In this document: one piece after another, positions 18,454-26,746 of the stretch
Layout of the letters: every line of letters begins with the position of its first letter
Numbering within the stretch: position 1 is the first letter of the stretch
NCBI RefSeq assembly: GCF_036924645.1
Contig: NZ_JAZHRX010000001.1
Location: forward strand, 1,922,001 to 1,986,000
Direction of reading: 5' to 3'
DNA: 64,000 bases
Source of the DNA: Bradyrhizobium sp. AZCC 2176
GTDB taxonomy: Bacteria > Pseudomonadota > Alphaproteobacteria > Rhizobiales > Xanthobacteraceae
Notes under the pieces: model-generated
Database searches by the model: none
Told to the model about the DNA's origin: nothing
What the model saw: only the letters and a program-made list of their open reading frames with translations
Translations under genes and position numbers: made by a program

Positions 18454-20066
18454 GGCCGCGCGACCGAAAATTGCATACGCTGAGGCGTGCGGGCCTCGGC
18501 CTCGCGGCAGATCGCCAGCACCTCGGAAAGCACGCCGCGGGTATCGCGCGGGTCGATCACGCCGTCGTCGAGCACGCGCGCACTGGTCGAGAACACATCC
18601 ATCTGGCCGTCGAACACGCCGGTGATCTGCGCCTTCATCGCATCCAGCTTTTCCTTCTCGATCGGCTTGCCGCGCCGGGCCGCGGCAGCCTCGGTCACGA
18701 TCGCCATGGTTTCGGCGGCCTGCTCGCCACCCATCACGGCGGTCTTGGCATTCGGCCAGGAGAAGCAGAAGCGCGGGTGGAAGCCGCGGCCGCACATACC
18801 GTAATTGCCGGCGCCGAACGACGCGCCGCAATAGATCGTGATCTGCGGCACCGTCGCCGAGGTCACCGCCTGGATCATCTTGGAGCCGTGCTTGATCATG
18901 CCGGCCTCCTCGTAGGCCTTGCCGACCATGTAGCCTGTGGTGTTGTTCATATAGAGGATCGGCGTGCGCGACTGGCAGCAGGCCTGGATGAAATGCGTCG
19001 CCTTGTTGGCGCCGGGCACATCGAGCGGGCCGTTGTTGGTGATGATGCCGATTGCCTGCCCCTCGATGCGGGCGTGGCCGCATACGGTTGCGGGACCGTA
19101 ATTGGCGCCGAACTCCGTGAAGTCGGAACCGTCGACAAAGCGCGCAATCGCCTGCCGCATGTCGACGGGACGCTTGTGGTCCATCGGCATGATGCCGAGC
19201 AGTTCCTCGGCGTCATAGCACGGCGGCTTGAAGGTGGCCCCCGCCGGCCTCAGTCGATCCCATTCCAGATTGGCCATGATGTCGCGCGCGATGCGGAGCG
19301 CGTCGCGATCGTCTTCGGCCAGATAATCGCCGAGACCTGAGATGGAGGTGTGCATCTCGGCACCGCCGAGTTCTTCCTCGGTCGCAATCTCGCCCGTCGC
19401 GGCTTTCAACAGCGGCGGCCCGGCGAGAAATGCCCGGGTGCGGCCACGCACCATCACGATGTAATCCGAGAGGCCCGTTTGGTAAGCGCCGCCCGCGGTC
19501 GACGAACCATGCGTCACGGTCACGACGGGCAGCCCCGCCGCCGACAGCCGCGCCAGATTGCGAAAAATGTTGCCGCCGCGGATAAAATCCTCGACGCGGT
19601 AGCGCAGCAGGTTGGCGCCGGCGCTTTCGACCAGTTGCACGTAAGGCAGCTTGTTTTCCAGCGCCAGCTCCTGCACCCGCAACGTCTTGTCGAGGCCGTA
19701 CGGTTGCAGAGCGCCGGCATCGATGCCGGAATCATTGGCGCTGACCATGCAGCGGATACCTGAGACAAAACCAATGCCCGCGATCACACCGCCGCCGGGC
19801 ACGCTCTTCTCCGCATCCGGCACGTCGAACATGTAGCCGGCGAGCGTCGACAGTTCGATGAAGGGCGAGCCGGGATCGAGCACCAGCGCCACGCGCTCGC
19901 GCGGCAGCAACTGTCCGCGCTTGTGGAAGCGGTCCCTGGCCGCGGCCGACGCGGCGCGCGTGCGATCTTCCAGCGAACGCATCCGCGCGATCAGCGCCAG
20001 CATGCCGTCACGGTTGGCCTTGAAGGCGGCGCTGGAGGGAACGATCGTTGATTCGAGGATAGCCAT
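18450..20066 (-). CDS. Acyl-CoA carboxylase beta (carboxyltransferase) subunit, geranyl-CoA carboxylase-like
   Basis: The 538-residue carboxyltransferase transfers CO2 from biotin to an acyl-CoA. It shows the N- and C-terminal crotonase-type halves, with VPGGGVIAGIGFVSG, HGSSTAGGAYQTGLSDY and FLAGPPLLKAATGEIA in the first and NNGPLDVPGANKATHFIQ and FGAGNYGMCGRGF in the second. Methylcrotonyl-CoA enzymes as I recall them read SGGANLP and MGSCTAGGAYVPAMSD at the corresponding places; here the residues are SAGANLL and HGSSTAGGAY, which resemble AtuC-type geranyl-CoA carboxylases. Specificity therefore may be a longer branched enoyl-CoA. It is translationally coupled to the alpha subunit. Confidence 0.9.
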   Translation of the reverse strand: MAILESTIVPSSAAFKANRDGMLALIARMRSLEDRTRAASAAARDRFHKRGQLLPRERVALVLDPGSPFIELSTLAGYMFDVPDAEKSVPGGGVIAGIGFVSGIRCMVSANDSGIDAGALQPYGLDKTLRVQELALENKLPYVQLVESAGANLLRYRVEDFIRGGNIFRNLARLSAAGLPVVTVTHGSSTAGGAYQTGLSDYIVMVRGRTRAFLAGPPLLKAATGEIATEEELGGAEMHTSISGLGDYLAEDDRDALRIARDIMANLEWDRLRPAGATFKPPCYDAEELLGIMPMDHKRPVDMRQAIARFVDGSDFTEFGANYGPATVCGHARIEGQAIGIITNNGPLDVPGANKATHFIQACCQSRTPILYMNNTTGYMVGKAYEEAGMIKHGSKMIQAVTSATVPQITIYCGASFGAGNYGMCGRGFHPRFCFSWPNAKTAVMGGEQAAETMAIVTEAAAARRGKPIEKEKLDAMKAQITGVFDGQMDVFSTSARVLDDGVIDPRDTRGVLSEVLAICREAEARTPQRMQFSVARP

Positions 20067-20080
20067 AAACTAATTCACTC

Positions 20081-20160
20081 CGTCATTCCGGGATGGTGCG
20101 CAGCACCAGACCCGGAATCTCGAGATTCCGGGTTCACGCTTCGCGTGCCCCGGAATGACG
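20081..20160. repeat. Dispersed palindromic repeat, family A copy 2
   Basis: Starts CGTCATTCCGGGATGG and ends GTGCCCCGGAATGACG, with a central arm pair CCCGGAATCTCGAGATTCCGGG that is a perfect palindrome. It separates the carboxylase beta gene from the BKACE gene within the minus-strand run and could attenuate read-through. Confidence 0.8.
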
Positions 20161-20163
20161 ACC

Positions 20164-21030
20164 TCAATGCCTGGTCCCAAAGATCTGCCGGGCCTCCGCA
20201 GGGCTCGCGATCTCGCGGCCCGCGCGCCGCGCGCAAGTGGCAATCGCTTCGATCAACTGCCCGTTCGAGGTCACCTTGGTGCCGTCGGCGAGATAGAAAG
20301 TATCTTCCAATCCGGTGCGCAGGTGTCCACCGAGATCGGCGCAGCGCTGGTGCAGCGGCCAGATTTCGGCGCGGCCGATCGCGGTCACCTGCCAATGCGC
20401 TTCCGGCAATTTCAGCTTCAACAGGATCGGCAGCAGCTCCGGATCGGCCGGCATGCCGGACGCCACGCCCATCACGAAGTTATATTCGAGCGGCCCGGAA
20501 TACATCCCGGTCTGCCGGTACATGCCGACGCAGCGCACGATGCCGACGTCAAAGCATTCGAACTCCGGAATCGTGCCGGCTTCCTTCATCACATCGAGAT
20601 AGTCCTGCACCTTCTCGACCGCGTTATCGAACATCATCGGCGGCCACGCCCAGGTGTTGTCGGACTTCACCTTGAGATAATTCAGCGATCCTGCATTGCA
20701 GGCGGCGATCTCAGGCATGGTCTCGCGCACGCAATCCAGCGCGCCCTGATATTTGGGCCCCGAGGTGCCCGTGGTGTGGTTGATGATGACGCCGGGGCAG
20801 GCCTCGCGAATCGCCTGCTGGATTTCCTTGCTGACGCTGACGTCCCAGGACGGCAGATGCCCCTTGTTCGGCTCCTGCTGGCGCAGATGGATATGCATGA
20901 TGCTGGCGCCGGCATTGAACGCGGCCTTCGCCTCGCGCGCCATCTGCTCCGGTGTAACCGGCACATTGTGCTGCTTCGGATCGGTCAGCACGCCGTTCAA
21001 CGCGCAGGTAATGACGGCCTTGTCGCCCAT
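20164..21030 (-). CDS. Beta-keto acid cleavage enzyme (BKACE, DUF849 family)
   Basis: This 288-residue TIM-barrel enzyme belongs to the 3-keto-5-aminohexanoate cleavage (Kce) family, which uses zinc and acetyl-CoA to cleave a beta-keto acid, giving acetoacetate and a new CoA ester. The family zinc ligands are visible as the HxH pair His46 and His48 in SIMHIHLR, and the later motifs INHTTGTSG and NFVMGVASGMPA are typical. It is somewhat longer than Kce. It lies between the carboxylase and an AraC regulator in the same direction, which suggests that a beta-keto acid arises in this pathway. The true substrate is not predictable from the sequence. Confidence 0.9.
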   Translation of the reverse strand: MGDKAVITCALNGVLTDPKQHNVPVTPEQMAREAKAAFNAGASIMHIHLRQQEPNKGHLPSWDVSVSKEIQQAIREACPGVIINHTTGTSGPKYQGALDCVRETMPEIAACNAGSLNYLKVKSDNTWAWPPMMFDNAVEKVQDYLDVMKEAGTIPEFECFDVGIVRCVGMYRQTGMYSGPLEYNFVMGVASGMPADPELLPILLKLKLPEAHWQVTAIGRAEIWPLHQRCADLGGHLRTGLEDTFYLADGTKVTSNGQLIEAIATCARRAGREIASPAEARQIFGTRH

Positions 21031-21096
21031 GGATCAGCCTTCGATTGCGGGACGCGAGGAGCCGCGAACATATCCGGCGCGATCATGCGTCCCGCA

Positions 21097-21918
21097 TCAG
21101 CCGGCTTCTTGCGTCCACCCGCTATTGTCGGCGGTGACACGGCGGTGGCTGTAGATCGCCAGATCGCGCGAACCCGAAAAAATCGCGCGCGGCTTCAAGC
21201 CATAGAAGCGGCGGATCGAGTGGCTGAAATGCGTGGAGTCGGGATAGCCGATATCCTGCGCCAGATGCGCAAGATTGATGTCCTGGTTGGCGAAATGCAG
21301 CAGATGCCGCGCGCGCTTCCAGGCGCGGAACGAACGGAAAGATATTCCGGTCTCTTCCTTGAACAAATGCAGGAAGCGCGATGGGGACAGACCAGCCTCC
21401 GCGGCGCAGCTCGCCGCCGTCACCGGCTCGCCGGAGAATTTCCCGATCTGCAGAATCGCGCGCGCCACGCGCGGATCGAGCCCGCGCTGTGGCAGGGCCT
21501 CGCCAAGACATAGAAGATCGAATTCGGCGCTGGAAAAATCGTTGCCGGCGTGATGCTCGCGCAATTCGCGATAGGCGGCGCGAATGCGGCTGGCGAAAGC
21601 CGTGCCTTCAGAGCCCGAGAGGCGCCTGGCGAAATCTTCAAGCGCACCCGGGCAAACACTCTCAGGCTCGATCACGATGCTCAGCACCGAGCGATAATCG
21701 CTGGCGATGGTGTGCCTGACGTTTGGCAACAGGGCGACCATTTCGCCGTGGGTTTCCCGGCCATCGGCGGTGGTGAGCCAGAGACCGCCCTCAAGCGCGA
21801 CATAGATGTTGAACCCGCCCGAGCAGCGTTGGCGGGGCCTACCGAGCAGGCCGGCGTAGAACACGCGCTCCGGGGTGATCAGCATCAGATGGCCGGATTT
21901 GTGGCCGGTGTCGTCCAT
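21097..21918 (-). CDS. AraC family transcriptional regulator
   Basis: The 273-residue protein has an N-terminal cupin-like effector domain (residues about 10-110) and a C-terminal AraC DNA-binding domain with two helix-turn-helix units, seen in AASCAAEAGLSPSRFLHLFKE and LAQDIGYPDSTHFSHSIRRF. The ATG at 21918 follows GAGGAGG. Its place inside the minus-strand catabolic run makes it the best candidate local regulator of the carboxylase, BKACE and acyl-CoA dehydrogenase genes; no binding site was identified. Confidence 0.9.
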   Translation of the reverse strand: MDDTGHKSGHLMLITPERVFYAGLLGRPRQRCSGGFNIYVALEGGLWLTTADGRETHGEMVALLPNVRHTIASDYRSVLSIVIEPESVCPGALEDFARRLSGSEGTAFASRIRAAYRELREHHAGNDFSSAEFDLLCLGEALPQRGLDPRVARAILQIGKFSGEPVTAASCAAEAGLSPSRFLHLFKEETGISFRSFRAWKRARHLLHFANQDINLAHLAQDIGYPDSTHFSHSIRRFYGLKPRAIFSGSRDLAIYSHRRVTADNSGWTQEAG

Positions 21919-22003
21919 GGCTCGTCCTCCTCGCGCGGCTCTCTGGCCACTGCGACGGGGTCAACCATAGCGGAAAATCGGGGACTGACCAGACGACGCT
22001 GCT

Positions 22004-22079
22004 GTCATTCCGGGGCGCGAAGCGAACCCGGAATCTCGAGATTCCGGGTTCGATGCTACGCATCGCCCCGGAATGACGG
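22004..22079. repeat. Dispersed palindromic repeat, family A copy 3
   Basis: Starts GTCATTCCGGGGCGCGAAG and ends CGCCCCGGAATGACG, with the same central palindrome CCCGGAATCTCGAGATTCCGGG as copy 2. It lies between the AraC gene and the glutathione transferase gene. Confidence 0.8.
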
Positions 22080-22089
22080 AGGTTTCCCT

Positions 22090-22746
22090 TCAAGCCCGTA
22101 TCCGCGGCGCCACGTTCTGCTCGATGCCGGCCTTGCGTTCCGCCGCAACTGCCCGCTGGTAGCCGTCGCGTTCCTGCAACCGCGCCCAATAGGCCGCGAC
22201 ATTGGGGCCGAAATCCTTGGCCAAGCCGATGTTGCCGGCCAGCCGCAACGCATAGCCGTTGACGATGTCGGCGGCGGTGAACCGGCCGGCGCACAAGGTT
22301 TCGGCATTTGCCGTGGCTGCCTCGACCGCGCGCAGCCGGCCGAGGAACCATTTGGCGTAATCGCCGGCCACCTGCGGGTTCCGTCGTTCTTCCGGTTCGA
22401 GCTGGCTGTATCTCAGCACCAGCGTCTGCGGAAAGGTGAGCGTGGCGTCGCTGAAATACATCCAGTTCAGGAAGGCGCCGTAGGCGGGGTCATCCAGCCC
22501 GACCACCAGCGACGTCGGCCCATATTTGGTGCCGAGATAATAGCAAATGCCGGAGGACTCGGTCATTTTGGTCTCGCCATCGACCATGAACGGAATGGTG
22601 CCGAGCGGATTGATCGCAAGATATTCCTTGGCGAACACGCGTGGCGGGAACGGCAGCATCTTCAACTCATACGGCAAGCCCATCTCTTCCAGCATCCAGA
22701 GCGGACGGAACGAGCGTGCACCGTCGCAGTGATAGAGCGTGATCAT
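22090..22746 (-). CDS. Glutathione S-transferase family protein
   Basis: The 218-residue cytosolic protein has an N-terminal thioredoxin-like domain (TLYHCDGARSFRPLWMLEEM, with Ser11 as a possible catalytic residue and the cis-proline segment GTIPFMVDG, then the TESSGICYYL glutathione-binding loop) and an all-helical C-terminal domain. The ATG at 22746 follows CAGGGGAA; an upstream frame to 22815 would overlap the acyl-CoA dehydrogenase gene. It is 35 bp downstream of that gene and probably cotranscribed. Whether it conjugates, isomerises or protects cannot be told. Confidence 0.9.
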   Translation of the reverse strand: MITLYHCDGARSFRPLWMLEEMGLPYELKMLPFPPRVFAKEYLAINPLGTIPFMVDGETKMTESSGICYYLGTKYGPTSLVVGLDDPAYGAFLNWMYFSDATLTFPQTLVLRYSQLEPEERRNPQVAGDYAKWFLGRLRAVEAATANAETLCAGRFTAADIVNGYALRLAGNIGLAKDFGPNVAAYWARLQERDGYQRAVAAERKAGIEQNVAPRIRA

Positions 22747-22781
22747 CAGGCATTCCCCTGTCGTTACCCTGATTGTTCTTA

Positions 22782-23945
22782 TTAGCTTTTCGGCAGCGTG
22801 CCCATCATCTTGCACAGCACGGTCAGCATCACCTCGTCGGCGCCGCCGCCGATCGAGGTCAGGCGGCTGTCGCGATAGGCCCGGCTGACCGGTGTCTCGT
22901 TCATAAAGCCCATGCCGCCCCAGAATTGCAGGCAGGCATCGGTGAGTTCGCGGCCCAGACGCCCGGCCTTCAGCTTGGCCATGGTCGCGAGCCGCGTCAC
23001 GTCCTCGCCCGCGATCAGCGCCTCGGCGGCGCGGTAGACCAGTGCGCGCAACAGCTCGACCTCGGTCTGCATCTCGGCCAGCTTGAAATGAACCGTCTGG
23101 TTATCGAGGATCGACTTCCCGAACGCCTTGCGGTTACGGGTATATTCGATCGTCTCGGCAATGATGAATTCATGCGCCTTGAGGCAGGCCGCCGCGCCCC
23201 ACAGCCGCTCCTCCTGGAACTGCACCATCTGGTAGGTAAAGCCCTTGCCCTCCTCGCCGATCCGGTTGCGCTTCGGCACCCGAACATTGTCGAAGAAAAT
23301 CTGCGCGGTGTCGGACGAGCGCATGCCCATCTTGTCGAGTTTGCGCGCGACCTGCACGCCCTTGCTCTTCATCGGCACGCAGATCAGCGACTTGTTGCGG
23401 TGGACCTGGTCGTCGCTGGTATTGGCGAGCAGGCAGATCCAGTCGGCCTGCACGCCGTTAGTGATCCACATCTTGCCGCCATTGATGACGTAATCGTCGC
23501 CATCGGCGCGCGCCTGCGTCTTGATCGAGGCGACGTCGGAGCCGGCCCCGGGCTCAGAGACGCCGACGCAGGCCACCGCATCTCCCGCAATCGCGGGGCT
23601 CAGAAACTCGCGGCGTACTTCATCAGAACCGAACCGCGCCAGCGCGGGAGTAGCCATATCGGTCTGCACGCCGATCGCCATCGGCACACCGCCGCATTTG
23701 ATGGCACCGAGTTCTTCGGCCATCATCAGCGCATAGGAGTAATCGAGTCCCTGGCCGCCGAACTCGACCGGCTTGTTGAGGCCGAGAAAGCCGAGATCGC
23801 CGAGCTTCTTGAACAGCTCGTGCGCCGGGAAAATGTCGTTGCTCTCCCATTCGTCGACGAAAGGATTGATTTCGGCAGCGATGAATTTTTGCAGGATACG
23901 GCGGGGTTCGTCGTGGTCGGCGGTGAAGAGCATCGTCTCATTCAT
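22782..23945 (-). CDS. Acyl-CoA dehydrogenase, citronellyl/isovaleryl-type
   Basis: This 387-residue flavoenzyme introduces an alpha-beta double bond in an acyl-CoA. It contains the FAD/substrate segment CVGVSEPGAGSDVASIKT and MWITNGVQADW, and near the end SIGGGADEVMLTVLCKMMG. The usual catalytic glutamate of YEGT-type enzymes is replaced by glycine there, and a glutamate in the helix FIIAETIEYTRNRKAFGK is placed like that of isovaleryl- and long-chain-type enzymes. That pattern fits methyl-branched substrates such as citronellyl-CoA. It is transcribed toward the glutathione transferase and carboxylase genes. Confidence 0.9.
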   Translation of the reverse strand: MNETMLFTADHDEPRRILQKFIAAEINPFVDEWESNDIFPAHELFKKLGDLGFLGLNKPVEFGGQGLDYSYALMMAEELGAIKCGGVPMAIGVQTDMATPALARFGSDEVRREFLSPAIAGDAVACVGVSEPGAGSDVASIKTQARADGDDYVINGGKMWITNGVQADWICLLANTSDDQVHRNKSLICVPMKSKGVQVARKLDKMGMRSSDTAQIFFDNVRVPKRNRIGEEGKGFTYQMVQFQEERLWGAAACLKAHEFIIAETIEYTRNRKAFGKSILDNQTVHFKLAEMQTEVELLRALVYRAAEALIAGEDVTRLATMAKLKAGRLGRELTDACLQFWGGMGFMNETPVSRAYRDSRLTSIGGGADEVMLTVLCKMMGTLPKS

Positions 23946-23949
23946 CCTT

Positions 23950-24078
23950 CGTCATTCCGGGGCAGCCCAAAGGGCTGAACCCGGAATCCATTTCGCTATA
24001 GTACTTGCTGCCCAATGGATTCTCTGATGTGCATTGCACATCATAGCTCGCTCGCTTCGCTCCCGCCCCGGAATGACG
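23950..24078. repeat. Dispersed palindromic repeat, family A copy 4
   Basis: Starts CGTCATTCCGGGGCAG and ends CCGCCCCGGAATGACG; the interior is longer than in other copies (TGGATTCTCTGATGTGCATTG and GCACATCATAGC) and is partly inverted. It separates the two acyl-CoA dehydrogenase genes. Confidence 0.75.
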
Positions 24079-24096
24079 CGGAGCTAAGAGAAATCA

Positions 24097-25251
24097 TCAC
24101 AGCCCCATCTGCCTCGACGCGAGATCCTTCATGATCTCCTCGGTGCCGCCGCCGATGGCGTTGACCTTGACCTCGCGGTAGATGCGCTCGACCTTGACGC
24201 CGCGCATGAAGCCGGCGCCGCCGAAAATCTGCACCGCCTCGGAGGCGCAGAATGCCATGGTCTGGGTGGCCTGGTTCTTCATCATGCAGATTTCGGCGAT
24301 CGGGCTTTCGCCCTGCCCGAGCCGCCATGCCAGCATTTCCAGCATCGCCTGCGATGCCGCGACCTTCTGCGCCATGTCGACGATCTTGTGCCGGATCACC
24401 TGGTGCTGCGCAATCGGCTTGCCGAAGGTCTTGCGTTCCTTGGCATACGCCATCGCCTCCTCGACGCAGACACGGGCATAGGCCGTGCAGCTCGCCGCCA
24501 TGCCCATGCGCTCGCTGTTGAAATTGTGCATGATGATCTTGAAGCCCTGCCCCTCCTCGCCGATCAGGTTTTCGACAGGCACCCGGCATTCATCGAAGTG
24601 CAGCGTGGCAGTATCCGACGCCCACCACCCCATCTTCTTCAGTTTCGTCCGCGACAGGCCCGGCGTGTTGCCCTCGATCAGCAACAGACTGACGCCACCC
24701 GGCCCCTCGCCGCCGGTGCGCACGGCAACCGTCAGATAATCGGCCCGCATGCCTGAGGTGATGAAAGTCTTCTCGCCGCTGACGACATAATGGTCACCGT
24801 CACGCCGCGCCTTGGTGTGGAGATTGGCGACGTCGGAACCGCCACTCGGCTCAGTGATCGCGAGCGCGGAAATTTTCTCGCCCGACAGCACCTGCGGCAG
24901 CACCCTCGCCTTGACCTCGGGCCTCGCGGCGCGCGCGATCGGCGGCGAGCCGATGGTGTGGCTCATCAGGCTCGAACTGACCCCACCGGCGCCGGCGCGC
25001 GCCAGTTCCTGCGACGCCACGATCTTCATGAACTGGTCGGCGGGCACGCCGCCATGTTCCTCCGCGAAGCCAAGCCCGAGCAGTCCGATTTCGGACGCTT
25101 TCCGATAAAGCTCGCGCGGAAACTCGCCGGCCTCATCCCATTCATGGGCGTAGGGCTCGATCTCGCGCGCCACGAAGCGGCGCATCACGTCGCGGAAGGC
25201 CTCGTGTTCGGCCGTATAGAACGGGCTTTGCACTTTCGTTCGCTCCAGCAT
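24097..25251 (-). CDS. Acyl-CoA dehydrogenase, second paralogue
   Basis: The 384-residue enzyme has the acyl-CoA dehydrogenase blocks ALAITEPSGGSDVANLHTKA, SGEKTFITSGMRADY and EAVQIFGGAGFMRG, and ends with NAIGGGTEEIMKDL. As in its neighbour the YEGT glutamate is replaced by glycine and a candidate catalytic glutamate lies in CVEEAMAYAKERKTFGK. The start is placed at 25251 because GGGAGGA precedes it; the longer frame to 25296 lacks a site. It is the first gene of the minus-strand run and faces the ABC receptor gene at 25468 across a shared promoter region. Confidence 0.9.
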   Translation of the reverse strand: MLERTKVQSPFYTAEHEAFRDVMRRFVAREIEPYAHEWDEAGEFPRELYRKASEIGLLGLGFAEEHGGVPADQFMKIVASQELARAGAGGVSSSLMSHTIGSPPIARAARPEVKARVLPQVLSGEKISALAITEPSGGSDVANLHTKARRDGDHYVVSGEKTFITSGMRADYLTVAVRTGGEGPGGVSLLLIEGNTPGLSRTKLKKMGWWASDTATLHFDECRVPVENLIGEEGQGFKIIMHNFNSERMGMAASCTAYARVCVEEAMAYAKERKTFGKPIAQHQVIRHKIVDMAQKVAASQAMLEMLAWRLGQGESPIAEICMMKNQATQTMAFCASEAVQIFGGAGFMRGVKVERIYREVKVNAIGGGTEEIMKDLASRQMGL

Positions 25252-25414
25252 GGCTTCCTCCCGAGAGATCACGATGCCCCGATTTGGCCCGCGCAAACTT
25301 GCGTTGAGCGGCTGGCATTATCGTGCAGACGCGGCCATTGGCGCCGGTCGCTTTCCGGCGCATCACGCGTCCAGCAACTGAACGCAAGACCGGTTGCCCG
25401 AGCATGCCCTAGCC

Positions 25415-25429
25415 TTGGTTCAAAACCAA
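25415..25429. promoter_or_regulatory. Candidate operator between divergent genes
   Basis: TTGGTT-CAA-AACCAA is a perfect inverted repeat with 6-base arms and a 3-base centre, 38 bases before the ABC receptor start and about 160 bases before the acyl-CoA dehydrogenase start. It is the only clear symmetric site in this divergent promoter region. The cognate regulator is unknown. Confidence 0.4.
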
Positions 25430-25467
25430 TAACAACATTGCCGGCCATTCGCCGGGGAGGATGAAGC

Positions 25468-26685
25468 ATGATCCGATCGAGCAAGTTCGTCCCGGCCTTC
25501 TTTTCAGCGTTGCTCTCCCTCACTGCTGCGACGACAGTCTCAGCTCAGCAACCCGGCATTACCGACACCGAGATCAAGTTCGGCAACATCATGCCGTATA
25601 GCGGCCCGGCGTCGGCGCTCAGTGTCACCGGCAAGGCGTTTGCGGCCTATTTCGACCTGGTCAACGAGAAGGGCGGCGTCAACGGGCGCAAGCTCAACAT
25701 GATCTCGCTCGACGACGGTTTTTCGCCGCCGAAGACGGTCGAGGCGACGCGCCGATTGGTCGAGAATGACGGCGTCGCGTTCATGTTCGGAACCATGGGC
25801 ACCGCGCCGAGTTCGGCAACCGCAAAGTATCTCAACGGCGCCAAGGTGCCGCATCTGTTCCTGATCAGCTCCGCATCGAAATGGAACGATCCGGCCAATC
25901 AGCCCTGGCTGATGGCGCTGCCCTGGGCACCCAACTATGTCGAGGAAGCCGGCATCGAGGTGCGCTTCGCCCGCTCCAGGAATCCCAATGCGCGCTTTGC
26001 GATCCTTTATCAGAACGACGACGCCGGAAAGGATTATCTGCGCGGCGTCAAGGAAGCGCTGGGAACGGACGCCGACAAGGTGATCGCCATGGCGGCGAGT
26101 TTCGAAGTCGCCGATCCCACGGTGGATTCGCAGATCCTCACGCTCGCCAACACCAGGGCCGACGTCTTCCTGATCTACAGCGTGACACCGCGTGCGTGTG
26201 CGCAAGCGATCCGAAAGGCGCACGAAACCGGCTGGCGTCCGATGCGTTTCATTTCCTCAGGCTGCGCCAACAAGGAAACGGTGATGGTGCCGGCCGGGCT
26301 CGAAGCCGCGACCGGCATCATGTCGGTCGGGGCGCTAAAGCCCTACTCGGCTGACTCAAAAGATGCCGACCTCGTCGACTACCGCGACTTCATGAAGGCG
26401 CGGCTGCCCAATATCGATCCGGCCAACATGGCGGCGGGATATGGCTACATGGTTGCCCAGGCGCTGGTCGTGGTGCTCACCCAGTGCAAGAACGATCTCA
26501 GCCGCGAAAAACATCATGGCGCAGGCGGCCAGCCTCAAGGGCGTAGCGCTGCCGATGCTGATGCCCGGGGTCAAGCTCAACACCTCGCCGACGGACTACC
26601 GTCCGATCAAGGACGGCTATATGGTCGAGTTTCGCGACAACCAGTTCAACGTGATCAGCGAATTGCTGCGCGGCTCGTGAACTGA
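25468..26685 (+). CDS. ABC transporter substrate-binding protein, branched-chain type, frameshifted 3' end
   Basis: The protein has a signal peptide cleaved near TVSA-QQPG and the type I binding-protein start ITDTEIKFGNIMPYSGPASA, so it is a LivJ-like periplasmic receptor. At 26507-26511 there is a run of five A; with four, the frame continues as ENIMAQAASLKGVALPML through TDYRPIKDGYMVEF to a stop at 26680, giving 403 residues of normal family sequence. As written, the last 58 residues are foreign and the open frame ends at 26685. No permease genes are adjacent. Either the base is a sequencing error or the receptor has recently been damaged. Confidence 0.85.
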   Translation: MIRSSKFVPAFFSALLSLTAATTVSAQQPGITDTEIKFGNIMPYSGPASALSVTGKAFAAYFDLVNEKGGVNGRKLNMISLDDGFSPPKTVEATRRLVENDGVAFMFGTMGTAPSSATAKYLNGAKVPHLFLISSASKWNDPANQPWLMALPWAPNYVEEAGIEVRFARSRNPNARFAILYQNDDAGKDYLRGVKEALGTDADKVIAMAASFEVADPTVDSQILTLANTRADVFLIYSVTPRACAQAIRKAHETGWRPMRFISSGCANKETVMVPAGLEAATGIMSVGALKPYSADSKDADLVDYRDFMKARLPNIDPANMAAGYGYMVAQALVVVLTQCKNDLSREKHHGAGGQPQGRSAADADARGQAQHLADGLPSDQGRLYGRVSRQPVQRDQRIAARLVN

Positions 26686-26746
26686 CGACTTGTTCCGGTT
26701 GTGGCGCGCTTTTCGAACAGGATGAAAGCCCTTCGCCACCGGACCT

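Noticed and set aside
16483..19083. 866-residue fused carboxylase reading frame
   Set aside because: The first 210 residues are the beta-subunit gene read in another frame. The true alpha start is the ATGA overlap at 18453.
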